A DNA stretch of 15,781 nucleotides from the NCBI GenBank assembly GCA_001599815.1, contig BCIA01000005.1, positions 150,301-166,081 of the forward strand. Reading direction: 5' to 3'. Shown here in pieces: positions 8,984-15,781 of the stretch. Positions within the stretch are counted from its first letter, which is position 1. Each line of letters opens with the position of its first letter. The notes beneath the pieces were generated by a model that had not been told where the DNA came from, did not search any database, and worked only from the letters and a program-made list of their open reading frames with translations. The DNA is from Furcasterigmium furcatum (taxonomy: Eukaryota > Ascomycota > Sordariomycetes > Glomerellales > Plectosphaerellaceae). A program made the translations under genes and the position numbers.

Positions 8984-9882
8984 ACGGAGGTTTCAGCATT
9001 GTATTCTCAATCATCGAAATAGAGAATATGACTTTGGGTAAGGTGAAACCCTGCAGTCCATCCAAGTTGTTCAGGTCCCTCCAAAGCACTCCAGAGATCA
9101 TGGCGTCCGGCGACAACTCCGGCTCATTCCTAGACTCGCAGGCAGTCGGAGGTTGGTAGTAGAAACCGAGGTGCGTCAATGCCAGCTTGACTCGGGGGCA
9201 ATCCGGCGTCGCCCACGAGATTGATGCTGGCGAGCTCCTGCACGATCGCGGCCGGTCCTTCCTGCTCCGAGGTACGCGCCTGTCCGCGAATGCCATCCAA
9301 AGGTTGTCGTTTGCCTGTGTGGGACATCACCCGGCCTGAGGTTGGAAAAAGGAATTCCGCAGTCGTCACGCGGTCGACCACGACCACCCAATTTCCGCGA
9401 CGCGCCCGTCTCGCGTGAAGGGCCCACCTCACAGTGCAGAAACGGCGACGCGAGATGTCGAAGCTGGGCGCACGCACAGGAGTCACGACTCCATGCACGC
9501 TAACATTGACACCCGCGCATGGTGCAAGTCCCAGGTGTGCTCCGCAACGCTGCGTCGTGGCGCACTGCGTTCGAGCTGGAACCAGCCGCGCCTAAGACCT
9601 CGGAGTGCTGCGCATGTCATGCAGCTCTGGCCTCAGGCAATGGAGGCAGACCGCACCATCCGCAAGACAGAATTCTGCCACAATCGATGCTTCATCTGGT
9701 TGGCGTCGGCGAGTACCACACGCTGTGGTTGATTCAGCGTGGCTGGCCGTGTGTTCCTGTGCAGTCGAGGCCGGAATACACGAGGACGAATCGCACGCCG
9801 GGGGCTAATTCGCAACATTTATTTCGGATTTAGGAGGGCCAGCCTCATCTAGCTACTCAAGAAATGAATGTGACATAGTATG
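8984..9882. other. Gene-poor stretch, no supported gene
   Basis: Overlapping frames exist on both strands but none has a domain I recognise. The best candidate is on the minus strand at about 8980-9230. There the frame contains VKLALTHLGFYYQPP and AMISGVLWRDLNNLDGLQGF, which has a protein-like composition but no clear start, intron or family. It may be a remnant of another decayed gene. Confidence 0.4.
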
Positions 9883-11193
9883 CTAATCGCGAATCTTCCC
9901 CTTCACATTCAGGTACTGGAAGGTGAAGGCCAGCATCTTATCAGTGTCCATGTAATCTTCTTCCTCCCCCGAGATCATGCAATAGACCTGATATGCGTTT
10001 CTCACTTCATCGCGGTCGATCGCGCCCATAGGTGGAGAAATCGCACGGGCACTAGCCGTGGTGCCTCGCCGAGGCTCTGGGGATGCCGTTTGGAACGGAG
10101 ACTGGCGATTACGGAGCTCCGTGGTTCTTGCCTCTCCGAGTGGCCGGGAAGGCGACCGGCTCGATGCCGCGATACGGCCGGTTTGTACTCCCGCGTAGCG
10201 ATTCTCGGCCTCGACTGCCCAATTGTAGATATCTCGATCCGCTCTTTTATTCCTGAGGCGATTCCTCAGGCAGGTCCTCGTCTCCCACGCTTTTATCAGC
10301 TCGCCGTCTATCTTCCACTGGACCAAGACATATGTGGCAGGGAATTTACGATCCTCGGCTGCTTTGGGGTCGAGGAGAGATAGGGGATCTTGGGGGTTTT
10401 CAGAAACATCCCACGCTACTCCATAAACGTTATTAATGTGGTGTGCTCTGTACTTCCACTGTCCGTCGTACGTTTTGAGGTCGCCGAATCGATTTTTCTC
10501 GAGGGTAACCCTTGAGTCCAGATCCTTGTCGTCGTACGCATCTGAACTGGCATATGGGTCCAATCGGTATATGCAGGAGCTTCTCTTGCCATAACGATTG
10601 ATGTAAAACGTGCTGTTCCCACGCTTACCCCAGCCAACAGTCTCAGCGTCTTTGATGGGTTTCGAATCGTTCATGGAGCCCAGAGGCCGAAGTCCGTCTT
10701 TATCGACATAGTCGTCCTCGACATTATCGTCCTCGTTATCAGTCACGAACAGGCCCTCCCCTTCCACGGTCTCGATCTTAACCTTCTTGCCTTTGGGGGG
10801 GGGTTGGTCTGCTGAGGGGCTGCTCCTGGTTTCGTTTGTCTTGTGGCTCTCGGCTGGCCCAGCGCTGGGTTCGCCGCCAGAATCGCCTTTTTCGCCGGCA
10901 TCTCCTTTTTCGCCGCCAGCATCAACTTCTTCGCCGCCAGCATCTCCTTCGCCGCCAGCATCTCCTTCGCCGCCGGTATCTCCTTTTTCGTCGCCAGCAT
11001 CGTTGCTGTCAGTCTTTGGTGAATCATCTTCACTCCTCATGTCGGTATCTTCAGCTTCGGACGGGGGCTGGGATAGATTCTCCTCATTCTGGTCCTTCCC
11101 TGCCGCCTTTAATTTCAAATTATTGTCCCTAGCCACCCTCGCTCTCTGGTCCTTGGCAGAAAGCTTCGGCTTCTTGTTGTCTTTTTTCGCCAT
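9883..11193 (-). CDS. Conserved-looking 436-aa protein with acidic Gly-rich repeat, function unknown
   Basis: A single exon runs from the ATG at 11193 to the TAG at 9885-9883. The frame is open further upstream to 11283, but the start MAKKDNKKPK is preferred: it opens with a Lys-rich nuclear-type N-terminus and has a TATA box about 95 bp upstream. Residues 1-35 are basic. Residues 68-108 are a low-complexity array of GGEGDA-type hexapeptides. Residues 130-140 (PPPKGKKVKI) form a second basic patch and 150-165 are acidic. Residues 185-335 look like a folded domain, with the motifs GWGKRGNSTFYINRYG, RVTLEKNRFGDLKT, WKYRAHHINNVYGVAWD and TYVLVQWKIDGEL. The rest is Arg/Ser/Pro-rich and probably disordered. 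I know no named domain for it. Its composition suggests a nuclear protein. It lies 767 bp from the NLR gene, on the same strand and downstream of it, and need not be related to it. Confidence 0.8.
   Translation of the reverse strand: MAKKDNKKPKLSAKDQRARVARDNNLKLKAAGKDQNEENLSQPPSEAEDTDMRSEDDSPKTDSNDAGDEKGDTGGEGDAGGEGDAGGEEVDAGGEKGDAGEKGDSGGEPSAGPAESHKTNETRSSPSADQPPPKGKKVKIETVEGEGLFVTDNEDDNVEDDYVDKDGLRPLGSMNDSKPIKDAETVGWGKRGNSTFYINRYGKRSSCIYRLDPYASSDAYDDKDLDSRVTLEKNRFGDLKTYDGQWKYRAHHINNVYGVAWDVSENPQDPLSLLDPKAAEDRKFPATYVLVQWKIDGELIKAWETRTCLRNRLRNKRADRDIYNWAVEAENRYAGVQTGRIAASSRSPSRPLGEARTTELRNRQSPFQTASPEPRRGTTASARAISPPMGAIDRDEVRNAYQVYCMISGEEEDYMDTDKMLAFTFQYLNVKGKIRD
10870..10992 (-). repeat. Imperfect 15-21 bp coding repeat (GGEGDA-type)
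   Basis: The minus-strand frame repeats GGEGDA, GGEEVDA, GGEKGDA and EKGDSGGE. On the plus strand this shows as recurring CGCCGCCAGCATCTCCTT. Units vary between 15 and 21 bp, so length polymorphism between strains is likely. Confidence 0.85.
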
Positions 11194-11287
11194 TGTCGGA
11201 TGTTGATTAGTAGATGGCGTTGAATGGTAGAAGAATGGGTGTCTGCAGATAGAATCAAAGCTTCTGAGAGCCGCCTCCCTCAAGGAA

Positions 11288-11295
11288 ACTTATAG
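11288..11295 (-). promoter_or_regulatory. TATA-like element upstream of the 436-aa gene
   Basis: The minus strand reads CTATAAGT at 11295-11288, about 95 bp upstream of the ATG at 11193. Its distance fits a core promoter and favours the start at 11193 over the upstream in-frame codons. Confidence 0.45.
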
Positions 11296-11959
11296 TCGTC
11301 CCTTGGTCCTAAGCTGGGACTTGATATTAGTCCAACTATCAGCCCTTTCACATTGGCCCCTCTGCTGAAAGCCCTTATTTCGTCTCTGCTGTAGCATGAT
11401 GTGTACCTGAGCGCCGTCCAGTTGGGGCCTGGACCTGGGCTAAATACTCGTAAAAGTCTAGAGTGCTAATTCGGTGCCCTTTCAGCGTGTGGAATCGACA
11501 ATCAAGCTAACTACCTACATACATGCATACAATACATACATATGTACCTAAACACGGTCAAAAAACTGAAGTGAGAGCGGCGGGCAGGCAATAAGAGTCT
11601 CTCGACTTGGTAGAATCTTAATATGTAAGTCAACTCTACATATAACACTAATGTACAGATGTTTCAGAAACCAGCGAGCGTGAAACATGTATTTTGTCGT
11701 CGTTGAGCACGGGCCCTGCGATCGGGAAAGTGGGCGCGGTACGTGGGTGATGGCGAGGCACATCAGAGCGGAGCACGGTACGGACGAGTGTCAAAGCCAA
11801 AATTGGATCCTGACAGAAAAGGACCCAACCCAGCCCTACCCACGGAGTGGGGCCAATTCACCGACCCTGACCGAGNGGACATTGGGTCAAAGACGGAGCA
11901 GGATGTATGTGGTCACTATGTACGCGCTTGCTAAGTAAGAAATCCAACAGCGTTCTANA
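11296..11959. other. Intergenic stretch with a microsatellite and two ambiguous bases
   Basis: I see no gene in these 660 bp. They must contain the 3' end of the NLR transcript and the promoter-distal region of the 436-aa gene. Single ambiguous bases (n) occur at 11876 and 11958; the second lies two bases beyond the NLR stop codon. A short plus-strand frame at 11687-11938 spans one of them and has no protein-like features. Confidence 0.65.
11511..11550. repeat. Degenerate TACA/CATA microsatellite
   Basis: A 40-bp stretch is built from CTAC, ATACATGC and ATACATACATATG-type words. It is simple-sequence DNA in the intergenic region with no coding role visible. Confidence 0.8.
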
Positions 11960-14900
11960 TCAATCCGATAGGGATGAAATTTTCCACCAGTTCAGCGTTT
12001 CCACCGATGACTTGGTGTCTGGATGACTGGAACCAAGCTTCGTCTCTCGGAGATGGACGCAATCTTGCATCAAGACAAGCGCATCCTTCGTTCGGCCTTG
12101 ACCGTGCCAGGTGAATGCCAGGTTGTTCATGCTCGTCAGCGTCGAGGGATGGTCGGCCCCGAGCTTCGTCTTGCTGGTCTCCATCACCTCCACGTCTAGC
12201 TTCTCGGCCTCCTCCCACCGGCCCTGGTTCCTATACGTCGATGCCAGGTTCGCCATGCTCGTCAGCGTAGAGGGATGGTCGGTCCCGAGCATCATTATAT
12301 GTTTCTTCAGCACCTCCACTTCTAGCTTCTCGGCCTCCTTCCACCGATTCTGGTTCCTATACGTCGATGCCAGGTTGTTCATACTTATCAGCGTGTCGCG
12401 ATGGTCGGCGCCGAGCTTCGTCTTGCGTTTCTCCATCACCTCCACCTCCAGCTTCTCAGCCTCCTCCCACCTCCCCTGATTCCTATGCGTAGCCGCTAGA
12501 TTCGCCATGCTGGTCAGCGTATTAGGATGATCGGCCCCAAGCCTCGACTTGCTCGTCTCTACCATATCCACCTGTAGCTTCTCAGCCGCTCCCCATCGGC
12601 CTTGGTTCGCAAAGATCGATGCTAAGTTAGCGAGACTAAGTAGAGTGGAGGGATAATCCGCCCCAAGCTTCATCCTGCTTATTTCCAGCACCTCTCTCTC
12701 TAGTCCCTCAGCCTGATTCCATCGGCCCTGGCTCCTATACGTAGACGCAAGATAAGCCATACCTATTAGCGTGTCGGAATGGCTACGCCCAAGATTCACC
12801 ATCCTGGTCTCCAAGACCTTCACCTGCAGCTTCTCGGCCTCCTCCCACCGACCCAGGTCCCCAAGCGTCAACGCCAGGTAAACCGTGCTGGTCAGGGTGT
12901 CGGGATGGTCGTCCCCAAGCTTCGTCTTGCTCGTCTCTATCACCTCCACGAACAGCCTCTCAGCCTCCTTTAACAGACCCTGGTCCCTATACGTCGACGC
13001 CAGGTTGGCCATGCTGGTCAGCGTATCGGGATGCTCGGCCCCGAGCCTCGCCTTACGCATCTCCATCACCTCCGTCTCCAGCTTTTCGGCCGCGGTCCAC
13101 AAACCCTTATTCCTAAAGGCTGTTGCCAATCTTGAGAGACCACCCAGCATGTGAAGGTATTCAGGCCCCCGAACGTCCTTCCGGACTTTGGAAGCCTCTT
13201 CTTCAAGCTTCTCTGCCAATGGATATTCGCCATTCTTGAGTCTATACCAACAAACCTTGTTCAGAAGTTCGGCTCGGTCCAGAACAGCACCGTGGCCTTT
13301 TTCCTTCTTTTCCAGAAGAGGTTCAATATGAGGTATTAGGCTTTTGCAGGTAGTCCACGTCTCAAACGCGCCGAATGGAAAGTGTTGTGCCGCCAGCTTC
13401 ACAAAGAGCCGACTCCATCGTGTCGGGTCCCCAAACTCTGTGATCCAAGCTCGGGTGCAGAAATGGACAAGGGTGTGCATCTCACAGAACCCCACAGCGG
13501 GAAGAGTCACAAGGGAGTACCCTCGCAGTGCGTCCATGTCGTTCTCAAAGTCTTCGCGCCCACACTCCTCATCGCTTTCAGGCCTGGCGTTTGGCCTATC
13601 TTCATCATGTTCATCGCTGACTGTGAAGTCGTCGTCGTAGCTATGCAGCATGTTCTCCGGTATGTTCTGGGCCTGGAACTGGCTCATCAGCGACAGGAGG
13701 TTGGCAGCGCTCGGTCGCTCCCGCCTGATCTGCTCAAATGTCACCTGCCACGTCACGACAACCGAGTTGGAGACCCCGGCTTGTCGGCCGAGATCTCCCT
13801 TGTCGCTGCGAAGGAGACTGTCTTTTCGCTCCTCACCCTTCCGGAAATCGACCAGATACGATGCAACGCTCACGCGCGGGCTTCGCCGGTTGATGTATGC
13901 TGCGGCCTGATTCACTGCGAGTGGAATGCAGTCAAGGGCGCGGACGAGTTCGCTTGCGGCGGCTTCGTCCGTTTCGCCTTCGAGCTTCTTCATCAGTAGA
14001 TCGAGCGCCTGATGCTCTCGCATGACAGGAATTTCCAGTATTGCTCGGCTGCGACCGGTTAACTTTTCGGCCGCGTCAAGGCTGCGTGACGTGACGAGAA
14101 TCTTGCCATTGCTTGAGTTCGGCAGGTATGAGGCAAGGGGGTCTCGTGAAAGGTCGTTGTGTCCGTACTCAAAGAACACGCCGGTCTCGTCGGCATTATC
14201 AACGACCATGAACCACGGGCTGACGTCGTCCCTCTGCAGCCAGTCACGCACGAGTGCCAGTACGTCCATCTCTGGCTCGTGCCGGCGGGGCAATGCGAGA
14301 ACATCCGCAAGAGTGCGGTAGGACTCTGTAAACGTCGCCCTGCTGTGGCCATGCACCCAGAAAACGCTAGTGCTGGGCTTGTCCGCGTGGATTCGGTGTG
14401 CGAATTCGATGGCTAGCTGGGATTTCCTATGACTCCGTCAGCGTCTGCCTGAAAGAAGAAGCAGCATGCATGCCATACCCAATTCCGCCCATGCCCACCA
14501 ACGCCATTCGCCGGTCGGGCCGGCCGTATTGGTCTTGCATCCAGTCCTCGATCGGGGGACGGTGGACAAAGTCTGGGTCGGGGGGAAATGGTATCATGCG
14601 GTGGGGCCTGCGGGAGATCATAGCATTCTCGGTCGCGTGCAGCTCCAATTGCTTTACCCCCTCGTGGATGTCGACGAGCACGGAACTGGCGGAAGTCAGT
14701 CTCGGCAACGATAGATTCTTCGTCAGAACTCGCACGTCTGATCAATTTGCAGTCCCAGCTGGATGGTCTCTTCGTGTCGCTTCAGGCTGGAGAGAATCTG
14801 GTCGACTTCTTTGCTGCTGAACGGCCATTTGAGCGCCCGAAGACCCACGCGACGCATCGCCGTGCGTGCGGGGCTTGGGTCGAGCTTTTGCTTCAATCGC

Positions 14901-15154
14901 TCAAGGTCGGCGATACAGTCGCGAATCGAATCAGCAAGCTCCTGCGATGTCGTGAGTAACTGGCCTTTGGTGCCTTCCACTAGGCGTTGTGTAGCCCGTA
15001 GGGCCGTTCCCAGGCGGTCGACTTGGGTGCGGAGACGCTGGATGTCTGCTCGGGCGCTAGCGACTTCCTTGGAGTACTGGAAGCACAGGGCCGCAATCTT
15101 CGTGGAGAGGTCGACGACAGCGATGACGTTAGCAGCGACTCCGAGTCCTTCCAT
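11960..15154 (-). CDS. NOD-like receptor: HeLo-like N-terminus, NB-ARC, ten TPR repeats
   Basis: Three exons: 15154..14736, 14685..14479 and 14426..11960, giving 1030 aa. The introns of 50 nt (GTGCGA...CAG, with CTGAC) and 52 nt (GTATGG...TAG, with CTGAC) are both phase 2. The second one splits the P-loop. Residues 1-140 start MEGLGVAANVIAVVDLSTKI and match the fungal STAND N-terminal (HeLo-like/SesA-like) type. NB-ARC follows: Walker A GMGGIGKS at 204-211, Walker B WFMVVDNADE near 280-289, GKILVTSR at 316-323 and CIPLAVNQ at 375-382. An MHD-like MHTLVHFCTRAW lies near 525. Ten 42-aa kinesin-light-chain-type TPRs fill about 595-1014. All nucleotide-binding motifs are present and no frameshift is seen, so the receptor looks functional. 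Fungal NLRs act in allorecognition, heterokaryon incompatibility and probable innate immunity, with ligand sensing by the repeats and cell-death signalling through the HeLo-like domain. The start is chosen because the family N-terminus begins exactly there. Confidence 0.92.
12010..13270 (-). repeat. Ten 126-bp tandem repeats encoding the TPR array
   Basis: The period is 126 bp (42 codons). The typical unit reads TSMANLASTYRNQGRWEEAE, then KLEVEVMEKRKTKLGADHP and STL. Units 3-9 are the most alike, while the first and last are diverged. Variation between units clusters at a few codons, such as those after EVMET/EVLKK and at the NLA/YLA positions. Confidence 0.93.
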
Positions 15155-15546
15155 GGTCGCTTCGGCTAGGACATGCGCACTTAATGAAATGGGAGAATGT
15201 GGATGCGGCAAGGTTTGGATTCTCGTCAATTCTGCCAGGCTGCAATCTCCATGGAGAGGAGGAACAGCCAAGCCTTCGTCGACTGTCATTGGCGGGCCGC
15301 CATCGGGCAGAATGTGTTGTACTGTACAGACACTTGCAAAATTCCGAGGCCAGGAACAGAGTGATGCTTGGTTTGAGCACGGACCATGAGCAGGCAGGAG
15401 TGGGGCACGGTACTTGCGCAGGCTGCAGGAGTACATCTGGAGACAAGGAGCTGGATTTAAATGGGGCAACAATAGAAAGCCATTTTCAGCTGGTCCCAAA
15501 TTCGGACCACCTATTCAGAAAGCTAGAATGAGATGTACAGCCGCCG
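15155..15546. other. Intergenic region upstream of the NLR gene
   Basis: These 392 bp lie between the 3' end of the partial TPR gene and the NLR start, both on the minus strand. The NLR frame stays open upstream to 15499, but the extension has no family features and I treat it as 5' untranslated region or promoter. A weak AT-rich element, ATTTAAAT, sits at 15455-15462, about 300 bp upstream of the ATG. No other gene is seen. Confidence 0.5.
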
Positions 15547-15781
15547 TCAGTTGGCGGCGGCTTTGAGTCGAGCCAGGTTGTTTTCCGACACACGTCTCGA
15601 TGGGTGAGTCGGCGCCATGATGTGGGATTTGATGACCACAACATGTTCCAGCAGCGCGACGGCATCCTCGACCTGGCCGTTGGCTTCATACGCTCCGGCG
15701 AGGGCGTGTTGCGATGCCAGTCGAGAAGGGTGATTCTCCGCCAGCGTCGTCCCTTCCGCCTTGATCACGTGCTCCAGCAGC
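15547..15781 (-). CDS. C-terminal end of a second TPR protein (probable NLR), cut by the window edge
   Basis: The frame is open from the right edge and ends at the TGA at 15549-15547, giving 77 visible residues. They form one and a half to two TPR units with a 42-aa period: LLEHVIKAEGTTLAENHPSR and ...LLEHVVVIKSHIMAPTHPSR, with ALAGAYEANGQVEDAVA between. The units differ in sequence from those of the neighbouring NLR, so this is not a recent copy of its array. Position and orientation (head-to-tail, about 390 bp upstream) suggest an NLR cluster, but the nucleotide-binding domain lies outside the window. It could also be a kinesin-light-chain-like TPR protein of another type. Confidence 0.75.
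   Translation of the reverse strand, partial: LLEHVIKAEGTTLAENHPSRLASQHALAGAYEANGQVEDAVALLEHVVVIKSHIMAPTHPSRRVSENNLARLKAAAN

Noticed and set aside
8826..9498. Minus-strand frames of 156 and 122 aa
   Set aside because: The two overlap in different frames, neither has a recognisable domain or credible start, and no intron joins them convincingly.
10787..11206. Plus-strand 139-aa frame rich in Ser/Pro/Ala
   Set aside because: It is the antisense shadow of the GGEGDA repeat and basic N-terminus of the 436-aa protein.
11687..11938. 83-aa plus-strand frame in the NLR 3' intergenic region
   Set aside because: It contains an ambiguous base, has no conserved motif and no promoter.
15155..15499. N-terminal extension of the NLR to an upstream in-frame start
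   Set aside because: The family N-terminus begins at MEGLGVAANV (15154), and the extension is Pro/Cys/His-rich without similarity to STAND N-termini.

Overview
This window looks like a stretch of accessory (dispensable or mobile) genome from a filamentous ascomycete, most likely a sordariomycete of the Fusarium/Colletotrichum type. The reasons are short introns of 43-76 nt with fungal donor and branch signals, a DUF3723 protein, a fungal NB-ARC/TPR NLR with a HeLo-like N-terminus, and a low density of ordinary metabolic genes. Two ambiguous bases (11876 and 11958) show it comes from a draft assembly.

Layout, left to right. 1-158: a 17-bp minisatellite that runs off the left edge. 473-1471 (-): a pseudokinase-like gene whose intron donor is GA instead of GT. 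1472-1632: a short divergent promoter. 1633-4692 (+): a four-exon DUF3723 gene that appears intact. Its N-terminal part carries what I read as a ParB/sulfiredoxin-like motif pair, followed later by a long coiled coil. 4717-5386 and 5599-6498 (both -): two tandem, diverged paralogues. Each has two exons, an N-terminal SUMO-interaction-like motif, an acidic stretch and a C-terminal basic nuclear signal. 6650-9880: no intact gene; it holds two decayed, mutually homologous copies of an unrecognised multi-pass membrane protein (about 7.1-7.5 kb and 7.8-9.0 kb). 9883-11193 (-): a single-exon 436-aa protein of unknown function with an acidic Gly-rich repeat and a compact conserved-looking centre. 11296-11959: gene-free, with a microsatellite. 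11960-15154 (-): a full three-exon NLR (HeLo-like N-terminus, NB-ARC, ten near-identical 42-aa TPRs). 15547-15781 (-): the C-terminal end of a second TPR protein, probably another NLR in tandem.

How the parts fit. DUF3723 proteins and NLRs are among the recurrent accessory genes described in Starship giant transposons of Pezizomycotina. DUF3723 together with one or two NLRs, tandem small nuclear proteins and pseudogene debris is therefore what the interior of such an element could look like. No DUF3435 tyrosine-recombinase captain and no element border is visible here, so the Starship reading is inference. The most distinctive unit is the 1-6.5 kb block: ParB-like/coiled-coil DUF3723 protein, divergent pseudokinase, and two nuclear SIM/NLS proteins.
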